Positions 35,112 to 42,494 of a stretch of DNA of 62,832 nucleotides are shown here, piece after piece. Under the pieces are notes generated by a model that ran no database searches, was not told where the DNA came from, and saw nothing but the letters and a program-made list of their open reading frames with translations. Position 1 is the first letter of the stretch, and the number at the start of each line of letters is the position of its first letter. This stretch comes from Lysobacter sp. Root690 (GTDB taxonomy: Bacteria; Pseudomonadota; Gammaproteobacteria; Xanthomonadales; Xanthomonadaceae). The position numbers were made by a program, and so were the translations under genes. The stretch is taken from assembly GCF_001427785.1 (NCBI RefSeq), contig NZ_LMHM01000013.1:886906-949737 (forward strand). The letters are read 5' to 3'.

Positions 35112-35400
35112 GTCGCGAACGTCGCAGCCCGGGTGCCGTGATTTGGGGCCGCTCCCTGTAGGAGCGGCGCGAGCCGCGACCGCGTCATCGGGCCTACGGC
35201 GCTGGTATCGATGCAGATGAGTTATCGCGGTCGCGACTTACGGCGCTCCTACAGCCGCGAACGTTGCAGCCCGGTCGCCGTGATTTGAGGCCGCTTCCTG
35301 TAGGAGCGGCGCGAGCCGCGACCGCGTCATCGGGCCTGCGGCGCTGGTATCAATGCAGATGAGTTATCGCGATCGCGACTTGCGGCGCTCCTACAGTCGC
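35112..35400. repeat. 142-base unit repeated twice, with REP-like inverted ends
   Basis: Two tandem copies with a 142-base period, each containing CTGTAGGAGCGGCGCGAGCC ... and the inverted CGGCGCTCCTACAG about 95 bases later. A third partial start follows at 35396. The two copies differ at only a handful of positions. The inverted ends could fold into a long cruciform. With 34955-35111, where I see nothing else, this fills the spacer before the FKBP gene. Confidence 0.8.
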
Positions 35401-35449
35401 GAACGTTGCAGCCCGGGTTGGGACGCGGGCACGCGGCCCGCGCGCCGAT

Positions 35450-35998
35450 TCAATGCGCCTGCACGCCCAGCAATTCGACTTCGAACACCAGCGAGGCATC
35501 CGGCGGGATCACGCCGCCACCGGCGCCGTCGCGGCCGTAGGCCATGTCCGAGGGCACCATCAGCACACGCTTGCCGCCGACCCGCATGCCGGCCACGCCG
35601 TCGTCCCAGCCGCGGATCACCCGGCCGGCACCGAGCAGGAAGCTGAAAGGCTTGCCGTGATCGTAGGAACTGTCGAACTTGCTGCCGCGCTTGTTCGCGG
35701 CCTTTTCGTCGTAGAACCAGCCGGTGTACTGCACGATCACTTCCTGGCCCGACTGCGCGACCGCGCCGGTGCCCGGGCGTTCGTCGATGGTCTGGAACTG
35801 GGCGATGCGGCCGCTGAACACCTTCGGCGCGGCGGCTTGTTCTTCTTGCGCAGCCGGACGCTTGCAGGCGCTCAGGCTCACGGTCGCGGCGGCCAGCGCC
35901 AAGGCCAGCGGCAATGCGGACGCGCCGCGTCGCAGCACCGAGCGCAGACGGCGGGTCGGCAGGTTTGCATCGGCGGACAGGTAACGGACGAAGGGCAC
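35450..35998 (-). CDS. FKBP-type peptidyl-prolyl isomerase, lipoprotein
   Basis: 182 residues starting at GTG 35998. The N-terminus has a hydrophobic stretch and lipobox (ATVSLSAC, Cys45), then a short linker and one FKBP domain: VIVQYTGWFYDEKAANKRGS, FDSSYDHGKPFSFLLGAGRV, IRGWDDGVAGMRVGGKRVLM and IPPDASLVFEVELLGVQ. The pocket residues of active FKBPs (Tyr, Phe-Asp, Ile, Trp, Tyr, Phe) are present, so catalysis is expected. The start is at an unusually long distance from the lipobox. The protein is expected in the periplasm, assisting the folding of exported proteins. It stands alone. Confidence 0.88.
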   Translation of the reverse strand: MPFVRYLSADANLPTRRLRSVLRRGASALPLALALAAATVSLSACKRPAAQEEQAAAPKVFSGRIAQFQTIDERPGTGAVAQSGQEVIVQYTGWFYDEKAANKRGSKFDSSYDHGKPFSFLLGAGRVIRGWDDGVAGMRVGGKRVLMVPSDMAYGRDGAGGGVIPPDASLVFEVELLGVQAH

Positions 35999-36100
35999 GC
36001 GCGGCCTCGGTGTGACGATGACGGGTTCACAGCTTAGCCGCTAAGCGCGCGCCGCGGCCTTGGCAAGCGGTGCGGTTGCCGCGCGGACGCCGATGCGCGC

Positions 36101-36565
36101 TCAATCCAGCGCGATCGCAAGGATGGCTTGATTGCGACGCAGAAGAATATTGCCGAGCGCGTCTTCGACGCTGTCGCCGAAGCGGCGCAGGCTGTCGTCG
36201 TATCCGCCGAAGATCGCGCCGTCATCGCCGATCAGATAGGTCAGATGCGCGCTGTAGCCCTGGCCGATCGGCAACAGGCGCTGTCGCGCCGCCGGTTCGT
36301 AGCGCTCGCTGGCCCAGGCGCGGTCGAAACGCGCGATCGCGAGGACCGGGTCGAACAAGGACTCATCGGTATCGGTGCCGGACCACGACGGATGGCGCAG
36401 GCGCAGCCCGGCGAAAGCGCGCGCGAAACGCAGGCCGCTGGCGAGCACGCGGTAGCCGTCGTTCTCCCAGGCGCGTTGAATCGCGCCGACCTCGACGTCG
36501 CGGTCGGCGCGCCAGCCGTGCCGCTGCAGCGCGGCGCGGGTTTCGGGATCGAACCTCCAGTGCAT
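36101..36565 (-). CDS. SUKH-3-like immunity-family protein
   Basis: 154 residues. The opening (MHWRFDPETRAALQRHGWRA) with a GWRADRDV turn, the VLASGLRFARAFAGLRLRHP helix-loop and a final GDSVEDALGNILLRRNQAIL fit the SUKH-3 branch of the SMI1/KNR4 immunity superfamily. SUKH proteins commonly neutralise nuclease or other polymorphic toxins. No toxin gene is next to it. It lies 7 bases after the XRE regulator and is probably co-transcribed with it. The family call rests on pattern recognition only. Confidence 0.6.
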   Translation of the reverse strand: MHWRFDPETRAALQRHGWRADRDVEVGAIQRAWENDGYRVLASGLRFARAFAGLRLRHPSWSGTDTDESLFDPVLAIARFDRAWASERYEPAARQRLLPIGQGYSAHLTYLIGDDGAIFGGYDDSLRRFGDSVEDALGNILLRRNQAILAIALD

Positions 36566-36572
36566 CGCGCGC

Positions 36573-37409
36573 TCAGTGCCCGTCGCGCATGCGGCCTTGC
36601 GCCGGATCGTCCGGCGCCAGGCTCGCGCCGAACGCGCGCATCGCCTGCGCGGTCGCGGCGTCGGCGGGGAAGAACGATTCGATCGCCAGTTCCGACAAGG
36701 TCACGTCCATCGGCGTGCCGAACACGGTGGTGGTGCTGATGAAGGCCAGTTCGCCCAGTTCGCTGCGCAGGCGGAACGGCACGGCGACGTGCAGCGACGA
36801 CGGCAGTTCGGTTTCGTCGTACTCCTCGGGCGCGGGGTAGGCCGCGAGTTCCTCATACAGCGCTTGCAGCACCGGGTCGCCGGTGGTGTCGATCTGGTGG
36901 CGCAGCCGATGCAGGATATGCGCGCGCCATTCGCCCGGATTGACGATGCGGGTGGCCAGGCCTTCGGGGTGCAGGCTCGCGCGCAACACGTTGGCCGGCC
37001 GCGCGAGCAGGAAGTCGGGCAGGCCGGCGAGCAGCGGCGCGACCGCGCGGTTATGGGCGATCAGATTCCAATGCCGGTCGACCGCCAGCGCCGGGTGCGG
37101 TTCGTGCCCGTACAGCACCAGTTCGATCGCGGCGTAGGCCTCGTGCAGGGCCGGATGGTCGAGGCTGCGTTCGGAATACATCGGCGCCAGGCCGGCCGCG
37201 GTCATCAGCTGATTACGCTCGCGCAAGGGCACGTCGAGGCGGTCGGCCAGGCGCAGCAGCATCGCCCGGCTCGGCAGCGAGCGGCCGGTTTCGATGAAGC
37301 TGACATGGCGGGTCGAGATCTGCGCCAGATCGGCCAGATCGAGTTGGGTCAGACGGCGGCGCTGGCGCCAATCGCGCAGCAGCTCGCCCACGGGGCGTTG
37401 ATCGTTCAT
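36573..37409 (-). CDS. XRE-family regulator with MmyB-like C-terminal domain
   Basis: 278 residues from ATG 37409. The helix-turn-helix spans about residues 8-62 (RLTQLDLADLAQISTRHVSF, then ETGRSLPS). From about 90 a MmyB-like ligand-binding (PAS-like) domain follows: HEAYAAIELVLYGHEPHPAL and AVDRHWNLIAHNRAVAPLLA. It ends with DVTLSELAIESFFPADAATA. Regulators of this type often control an adjacent divergent gene encoding a small membrane or dehydrogenase protein. Here the divergent neighbour is the four-helix membrane protein 131 bases away, the likely target. Confidence 0.88.
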   Translation of the reverse strand: MNDQRPVGELLRDWRQRRRLTQLDLADLAQISTRHVSFIETGRSLPSRAMLLRLADRLDVPLRERNQLMTAAGLAPMYSERSLDHPALHEAYAAIELVLYGHEPHPALAVDRHWNLIAHNRAVAPLLAGLPDFLLARPANVLRASLHPEGLATRIVNPGEWRAHILHRLRHQIDTTGDPVLQALYEELAAYPAPEEYDETELPSSLHVAVPFRLRSELGELAFISTTTVFGTPMDVTLSELAIESFFPADAATAQAMRAFGASLAPDDPAQGRMRDGH

Positions 37410-37540
37410 GCCGGCCACGATAGCCCAGCGGCGGCGCGCATTGGCATTACCTGGCACGTAATCGACCGGCCGCGGGTGCGGGTGTGTGATGGCGTCAAGC
37501 AAACACGAACGATCACGACGATCACCCACAGGAGACGATC

Positions 37541-37948
37541 ATGGCCATTACCTTTCAACCGCAGGCTTCCACCTTGTTGCGCCGCGCACTGGTGCTCGAC
37601 GCCGGCGTGTCCGGCGCCGCCGGCTTGTTGCAACTCGCCGCGACCGCGCCGTTGTCGCGCTGGCTCGCGATCGATCCGGGCTGGCTGCGCGGAGGCGGCG
37701 CGGTGTTGCTCGCCTGGATGCTGTTCGTGGGCTGGGTGGCCACGCGCAAACCGATCGCGCCGGCGCTGGCGTGGACGGTGATCGGGGTAAACCTCGCCTG
37801 GGTCGCCGGCTCGGTGTTGTTGCTGGTCGAGGGTGCGATCACGCCGAACGCGCTGGGTCTGACCTTCGTGCTCGCGCAGGCGGCGGTGGTGGCGGTGTTC
37901 GCCGAGCTCCAGTTCTTCGGTCTGCGCCGTCAACTCAAGGCGGCGTGA
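37541..37948 (+). CDS. Small integral membrane protein
   Basis: 135 residues with four predicted transmembrane helices, at about 15-37 (LVLDAGVSGAAGLLQLAATA), 47-66 (LRGGGAVLLAWMLFVGWVAT), 75-97 (LAWTVIGVNLAWVAGSVLLL) and 102-125 (ALGLTFVLAQAAVVAVFAEL). A short charged tail ends RRQLKAA. It is divergent from the XRE gene, and a good ribosome site (GGAG, about 9 bases) precedes the ATG. The protein resembles small membrane proteins often placed beside XRE-MmyB regulators, but its role is unknown. Confidence 0.8.
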   Translation: MAITFQPQASTLLRRALVLDAGVSGAAGLLQLAATAPLSRWLAIDPGWLRGGGAVLLAWMLFVGWVATRKPIAPALAWTVIGVNLAWVAGSVLLLVEGAITPNALGLTFVLAQAAVVAVFAELQFFGLRRQLKAA

Positions 37949-38076
37949 GGCGAGCGGACAGCCGATAAAAGTAGTCGCGTCGTCAGTTGTTTTCTGTGAT
38001 GCGCACGAAGATTTTCAGTGTCGTAACACGCCGTGGCGAGCGTATTTCTGACAGCTAGATCCCACCGGAAACGCGA

Positions 38077-38085
38077 TGCTATAAG
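38077..38085 (+). promoter_or_regulatory. Extended -10 promoter for the peptide-P450 unit
   Basis: TGCTATAAG is an extended -10 element (TGn plus TATAAG), which can act without a strong -35; no good -35 is visible at the right spacing. Transcription would begin near 38091, just at the 5-prime edge of the leader hairpin and about 70 bases before the peptide ATG. Confidence 0.45.
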
Positions 38086-38091
38086 GCCGGT

Positions 38092-38115
38092 ACTGTGCGG
38101 TTTTCGCCGCACAGT
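38092..38115 (+). promoter_or_regulatory. Leader stem-loop at the mRNA start
   Basis: ACTGTGCGG and CCGCACAGT form a perfect 9-pair stem with a TTTTCG loop. The position relative to the extended -10 puts it at the very 5-prime end of the transcript, where such stems stabilise the message. It could instead terminate the upstream membrane-protein gene, but no T-run follows. Confidence 0.4.
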
Positions 38116-38160
38116 CCACCGTTGCGTACTGATACGTACTCATAGACAAGGAGATGAGAG

Positions 38161-38259
38161 ATGGCAAGGTTGCTTCGCGCTGCTCGTGTCGCTATGAACA
38201 TCCATCCCAACGAAACCAGCAGCCTGTGGAAGACGTGGCCGCTGTGGGTGGAATTCTGA
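38161..38259 (+). CDS. Candidate P450-associated RiPP precursor peptide (32 aa)
   Basis: A 32-codon gene too short for standard ORF calling. It encodes MARLLRAARVAMNIHPNETS followed by SLWKTWPLWVEF. AAGGAG ends exactly 7 bases before this ATG, ideal spacing; an ATG at 38154 abuts the site and is out of frame. Residues 1-20 read as a basic leader. The C-terminal 12 carry three Trp at 23, 26 and 29 (W-x2-W-x2-W) plus a final Phe. The P450 gene begins 113 bases later on the same strand. P450-crosslinked peptides such as tryptorubins, cittilins and biarylitides use exactly this arrangement of short aromatic-tail precursor plus one P450. Precursor function is inference; no peptidase or exporter is seen. 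Confidence 0.65.
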   Translation: MARLLRAARVAMNIHPNETSSLWKTWPLWVEF

Positions 38260-38324
38260 TCCTAGGCTCTATCCGCACGCTCGCCTGACCTGGTCAGGAC
38301 GATGTGAGCAGGACCATGTAAGCA

Positions 38325-38353
38325 GGAGGGCGGCCGATCGCCGGTCGCCCTCC
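38325..38353 (+). promoter_or_regulatory. Hairpin between precursor and P450 genes
   Basis: GGAGGGCG and CGCCCTCC, extended inward by three pairs, form an 11-pair stem with a seven-base loop in the 113-base gap. No T-run follows. Such stems between a precursor and its enzyme can act as processing or stability barriers that keep precursor output high. Just upstream are a 13-base palindrome (38285-38297) and two 14-base repeats. Confidence 0.45.
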
Positions 38354-38372
38354 GATCAGAACGAGGCGCTCC

Positions 38373-39593
38373 TTGACCATCCAACCCGATCCCGCGGACG
38401 ATCCCGCGGCGCGCCTGCTCGAGCGCGTGCGTCGCGAAGGCCCGGTGCTGCCGTTGCCCGGCGGTGTCGTCGGCATTTTCAGTCCAGCCCTGGCCAACAA
38501 GGTCGACAAGATCAACTCCGACGATCTCAAGGTCATCGATTCGCTCGCCGACGTGCTCGGCATGCGCAAGTCCGAACCGGTGACCTGGCGCGAAGTGCGC
38601 GCCCTGCTGACCGAGCGCAGCGGCGCGCTGGTCACGCCCGAACAGATGCGCGCGTTGCACCGGCGCATGCAGACGTATCTCAGCGAGCACACCGGACGCG
38701 AGCAAGACCTGACCAAGCTGATGTGGCGCACGGTGTCGCGCGCGCTGATTCCGCTGGCGATCGACGGCATCGACGGCCGCGATCTGCGCACCCTGATCGA
38801 CGAGCAGGAACTGCGTTTTCGCATCCAGCTCGAACAGCACGTACCGCTGTGGCGGCGGATTCCCGATTTCCTGCTGCACCGCGCGGCAACGCGGGCGATT
38901 ACCCGGCAGATCAAGCAACGCGTCGCGCGTGGCGAGTCGCGCGACGATTTCACTCAACCTTTGCTCGGGTTGGTGGATCGGATCGGGGTGGATCGCGTCA
39001 CTTACTTGGTGACCGTGCAGATGATCGCGATCTCCGGCGTGCCCGGCATGATGGCGGCCTGTCTGGTGTATGCGATGTCGAATTACCCGCAATGGCGCGA
39101 GCACTTGCAGGAGGAAATGGACGCGCTGGAGTGGGAGGAGTTGTACACCCTGCCGATCCGCAAGCTGCCGCACACCATACGTTTCATCAAGGAAGCGATG
39201 CGGCTGTGGACGACGCCGTTCGTGACCCGGCGGGTCGCTCAACGTGATATCGATCTCGACGGCGTGTCGGTCAAGAAAGACCAGATCTACGAGTTGAGTT
39301 CTTACATCCTGCATCACTCCGAGGAATACTGGGACGAGCCGGAAACCTTCGATCCCGACCGCTGGCTGTCGTCGCGGCGGCAGGAGGCCAAGGGCGCCTA
39401 CGTGCCGTTCGGTTTCGGCCCGCGCTCGTGCGTCGGCGCCTCGGTCGGGCATGCCCAGTTGGTGTTGTTCTGCGCGATGATGGTGCGCGACTTCCGCTGC
39501 GACCTCAGCCCGGTGCATTCGCCGTGGATGCGCAAGGAAGGTTTCGCGGTGCCGACCGATTTCGTCGGCGTGGTTTCGCTTCGTCAACGTTGA
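38373..39593 (+). CDS. Cytochrome P450, partner of the Trp-rich peptide
   Basis: 406 residues from TTG 38373, preceded by GAGG. P450 marks are EAMR (Glu274, Arg277 of ExxR), FDPDRW (326-331) and the haem loop FGFGPRSCVGASVG with Cys353. The I-helix oxygen-activation segment reads AISGVPGMMAA (219-229), lacking the usual acid-Thr pair, which is unusual and suggests radical coupling or a changed proton path. Redox partners are not encoded nearby. The immediately upstream Trp-rich peptide is the probable substrate, so the enzyme may cross-link or oxidise Trp side chains. A terpene or fatty-acid hydroxylase role is the main alternative. The convergent greB gene starts 54 bases after its stop. Confidence 0.9.
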   Translation: MTIQPDPADDPAARLLERVRREGPVLPLPGGVVGIFSPALANKVDKINSDDLKVIDSLADVLGMRKSEPVTWREVRALLTERSGALVTPEQMRALHRRMQTYLSEHTGREQDLTKLMWRTVSRALIPLAIDGIDGRDLRTLIDEQELRFRIQLEQHVPLWRRIPDFLLHRAATRAITRQIKQRVARGESRDDFTQPLLGLVDRIGVDRVTYLVTVQMIAISGVPGMMAACLVYAMSNYPQWREHLQEEMDALEWEELYTLPIRKLPHTIRFIKEAMRLWTTPFVTRRVAQRDIDLDGVSVKKDQIYELSSYILHHSEEYWDEPETFDPDRWLSSRRQEAKGAYVPFGFGPRSCVGASVGHAQLVLFCAMMVRDFRCDLSPVHSPWMRKEGFAVPTDFVGVVSLRQR

Positions 39594-39646
39594 ATGCTCG
39601 ATGCGCGAGTGCGTCGAGCTGGCCCGCTGCGCTTGACCCGCCGCGC

Positions 39647-40171
39647 TCACTCCGGCGTGTTTGGACCCGCGCCGCTGTAATCGACCTGCACGATCGCGAA
39701 CCGCGCCATGCCGCCGGGCAGCATCGCTTCGAATTCGTCGTCGACCCGGCGCTTGAGCATCGCCCGCGCCAGCGGCGAATCGATGCTGATGTGGCCCAGG
39801 CGCGCGTCGGTTTCGTCGGGGCCGACGATCCGGTACCGCGCCAGCTCGCCGTCGGCGACTTTTTCGACTTCGACCCAGGCGCCGAAGAACACCGACTGCG
39901 GGTCGCTCGGCGTGGTCTCGATCACCCGCAGCAGCGGCAGGCGCTTGCTCAGGTAACGCACGCGCCGGTCGATCTCGCCGAGTTGTTTCTTGCGGTAGGT
40001 GTATTCGGCGTTTTCCGAACGATCGCCCTCGGCCGCCGCGGCGGCCAGGGCTTTGACGACTTCCGGGCGGCGTATTCGCCACAGGTCGTCGAGTTCGTGC
40101 TTGAGCCGCGCGTGGCCCTCCCGCGTGATCAGGGCGGTGCCGGTTTCGGCGGGAGGACGCCAGCGACCCAT
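39647..40171 (-). CDS. greB: Transcription elongation factor GreB
   Basis: 174 residues. The N-terminal coiled coil carries the acidic tip motif ([20 protein letters not shown], with the D-x-x-E-N-A-E-Y of Gre factors), and the C-terminal globular domain has [20 protein letters not shown] and [20 protein letters not shown]. GreB inserts the tip into the RNA polymerase secondary channel and triggers transcript cleavage to rescue backtracked complexes. The start ATG is supported by a good GGAGG-like site within the upstream NlpE-like region. It follows the NlpE-like gene by 7 bases, so the two may be co-transcribed. Confidence 0.92.
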   Translation of the reverse strand: MGRWRPPAETGTALITREGHARLKHELDDLWRIRRPEVVKALAAAAAEGDRSENAEYTYRKKQLGEIDRRVRYLSKRLPLLRVIETTPSDPQSVFFGAWVEVEKVADGELARYRIVGPDETDARLGHISIDSPLARAMLKRRVDDEFEAMLPGGMARFAIVQVDYSGAGPNTPE

Positions 40172-40178
40172 AGCGGCC

Positions 40179-40673
40179 TTACTGCGCCGCGCTTGCGCGC
40201 TTGAGGCTGAGGTTGGCCTGCGATTCGATCGCCTTGCCCTCGGTGTCGAGCTGGCGGATTTCCTCGTGCGAGACCACTTCGAACAGGCGATCGGGATCGG
40301 TCTTGCTGTTCGGGTCCAGGCGCAGGCGCTTGCCGTCTTCCTCGGCGGTCCAGGTGCCGTCGCCCTTGAAGGCGCCATCCTTCTTGCCCTGGTAGGTTTC
40401 GTCGACCGCGTAGCTGCCGTCGGCCTTGAATTCGATCTTGGTGTCGATGCCGCTGCAATCGGCGCAGGGCAGGGTGCCGCTGAAGCTGCCGGCGAAGGCG
40501 GCGGCGTCGAAGCCGGCCTTGGGCGCTTCGGCGACCGGGGCGGGTTCCGGCGCCGGCGCGGGTTCGGCGGCCTTGGCGGCTTCGGCCGGCGCGGCCGGCG
40601 CTTCGGCGGGTTTATTGCAGGCGCTCAGTGCGAGCGCGGCGAGGCAGGCGAGAGCGAGCAGTTTCTGATTCAT
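40179..40673 (-). CDS. NlpE-like outer membrane lipoprotein
   Basis: 164 residues from ATG 40673 with AGGAAG upstream. The lipobox LSAC (Cys19) is followed by a long Ala/Pro/Glu linker and one NlpE N-terminal domain: [20 protein letters not shown] (Cys70-x-x-Cys73), then [20 protein letters not shown] and [18 protein letters not shown]. In E. coli NlpE this domain and a second one sense adhesion and lipoprotein sorting stress and bind copper. Here only the N-terminal domain is present, so an exact NlpE role should not be assumed. Confidence 0.85.
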   Translation of the reverse strand: MNQKLLALACLAALALSACNKPAEAPAAPAEAAKAAEPAPAPEPAPVAEAPKAGFDAAAFAGSFSGTLPCADCSGIDTKIEFKADGSYAVDETYQGKKDGAFKGDGTWTAEEDGKRLRLDPNSKTDPDRLFEVVSHEEIRQLDTEGKAIESQANLSLKRASAAQ

Positions 40674-40749
40674 GTGCGGCTTCCTGTGCAATGAGTGGAA
40701 ACGAACGGTGTTGGATTGAAACGATCGATGCGGTCGCGCGCCGGTGGCC

Positions 40750-42285
40750 TCAGCGCTTGCCGCCGAAAATGCCGCCGAGCAGACCGCGCAGGATCTGCCG
40801 GCCCACCTGGTTGCCGACGGTGCGCGCGGTCTGCTTGGCCATGGTCTCGACCATGCCTTGGCGGCGCTTGGTGCCGAACACCGCGTCCTTGACCGCCTGA
40901 CCGAAGCCGCCTTCTTCCTGGTCGTCCTGTTCGCGGGTCTTGGCCGGCGGCGCCTGCGCCTGTTCGGTCGCGGCCTGCGCGCGTTGCAGCAACATTTCGG
41001 CGGCGGACTCGCGGTTGATCGCGGTGTCGTACTTCGGCCCGATCGGGCTGGTCGCGCGCACCTGGGCGCGTTCGGCCTCGGTGATCGCGCCCATGCGGCA
41101 GCGCGGCGGCGCGATCAGGGTGCGTTCGACCGGCATCGGCACGCCCTTGTCCTGCAGGGTCGAGACCAGCGCTTCGCCGGTGCCGAGCTGCGAGATCGCT
41201 TCGGCCACGTTCAAGGCCGGGTTCGGCACGAAGGTCTCGGCCGCGGTCTTGACCGCTTTCTGGTCGCGCGGGGTGAACGCGCGCAGCGCGTGCTGCACCC
41301 GGTTGCCGAGCTGGCCGAGGATGTTGTCGGGGATGTCGTCGGGGAACTGCGAGCAAAAGTAAACGCCCACGCCCTTGGAACGGATGATCCGCACCACTTG
41401 TTCGACCCGCTGCTGCAGCGCGGCCGGCGCATCGTCGAACAGCAGGTGCGCTTCGTCGAACACGAACACCAGCTTGGGCTTGTCGATATCGCCCACTTCG
41501 GGCAGCTGTTCGAACAATTCCGACAGCAGCCACAACAAGAAGCTGGAATACAGGCGCGGCTTGAGGATCAGCGAATCGGCGGCGAGCACGTTGACCACGC
41601 CGCGGCCGTCGGTGCTGGTGCGCATCAGGTCGGCCAGCTGCAACGCCGGTTCGCCGAAGAAATGATCGCCGCCTTCCTGTTCCAGGCGCAGCAGCGAGCG
41701 CTGGATCGCGCCGACCGACTGGGTGCTGACCAGGCCGTAGCTGGTCGAGATGTCCTTGCGCTCGTCGGCGACCAGGCCGAGCAGGGCGCGCAGGTCTTCC
41801 AGATCAAGCAGCAGCAGGCCGCGGTCGTCGGCAAGCTTGAACACGATGTCGAGCACGCCGGACTGGGTGTCGTTGAGTTCGAGAATGCGCGCGAGCAGGG
41901 TCGGGCCCATTTCGCTGACCGTGGTGCGCACCGGATGGCCGAGTTTGCCGAACAGGTCCCAGAACACCACCGGGCTGGCGCTCGGCGCCCAGTCGGCGAT
42001 GCCGATCTCGGTCAGCCGCGACTGCAGTTTGTCGTTGGACGCGCCGGGCATCGCCAGGCCGGCCACGTCGCCTTTGACGTCTGCCAGGAATACCGGCACG
42101 CCCTGCCGCGAAAAACCTTCGGCCAGGGTCATCAGGGTGACGGTCTTGCCGGTGCCGGTCGCGCCGGCGACCAGGCCGTGGCGGTTGCCCAGCTTGGTGT
42201 GCAGGTAGACCAGGCCGCTGTCGGGCGTGGTGACGGCCTTGCCGAGCAGGATGTCGTTCGGGCGTGCGTCGGGGGTCGGGGCCAT
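40750..42285 (-). CDS. HerA-like/DUF853 P-loop ATPase
   Basis: 511 residues from ATG 42285. The Walker A motif GATGTGKTVT (41-50) and a Walker B-like LVFVFDEAHLLFDDAP are clear, and the middle has QSVGAIQRSLLRLEQEGGDH. The C-terminal half ends GNQVGRQILRGLLGGIFGGK. This is the stand-alone HerA-type helicase annotated DUF853 in many Gammaproteobacteria, a hexameric ATPase thought to act on DNA. Partners such as NurA nuclease are not seen nearby. It diverges from the MltD-like gene. Confidence 0.88.
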   Translation of the reverse strand: MAPTPDARPNDILLGKAVTTPDSGLVYLHTKLGNRHGLVAGATGTGKTVTLMTLAEGFSRQGVPVFLADVKGDVAGLAMPGASNDKLQSRLTEIGIADWAPSASPVVFWDLFGKLGHPVRTTVSEMGPTLLARILELNDTQSGVLDIVFKLADDRGLLLLDLEDLRALLGLVADERKDISTSYGLVSTQSVGAIQRSLLRLEQEGGDHFFGEPALQLADLMRTSTDGRGVVNVLAADSLILKPRLYSSFLLWLLSELFEQLPEVGDIDKPKLVFVFDEAHLLFDDAPAALQQRVEQVVRIIRSKGVGVYFCSQFPDDIPDNILGQLGNRVQHALRAFTPRDQKAVKTAAETFVPNPALNVAEAISQLGTGEALVSTLQDKGVPMPVERTLIAPPRCRMGAITEAERAQVRATSPIGPKYDTAINRESAAEMLLQRAQAATEQAQAPPAKTREQDDQEEGGFGQAVKDAVFGTKRRQGMVETMAKQTARTVGNQVGRQILRGLLGGIFGGKR

Positions 42286-42494
42286 GTCCGCGTCCGTGGT
42301 TCGATTAGGGAGCAAGCGGTCGATTCTAGCGGCAGGCGTGGGTGGTTCGTGAACGCTGGCAGCGTGTGAATGGCCGTCAAGACCGCCGAGCCACTCGCCA
42401 CGCACGGAAAACCCGATCGCGTCGCAGTTCTTGCCGCGCGCGGACCCGCGCCGTTACCCTGGCCCCCCGCAACAAGGACCTGCCGCGCGCCCTC

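Noticed and set aside
38154-38285. Alternative 44-codon frame starting at ATG 38154 over the peptide gene
   Set aside because: The ATG touches the AAGGAG site with no spacer, and the product (many Arg/Ser/Cys then Gly/Ile) lacks a leader-core look; the frame at 38161 has ideal spacing and an aromatic tail before the P450.
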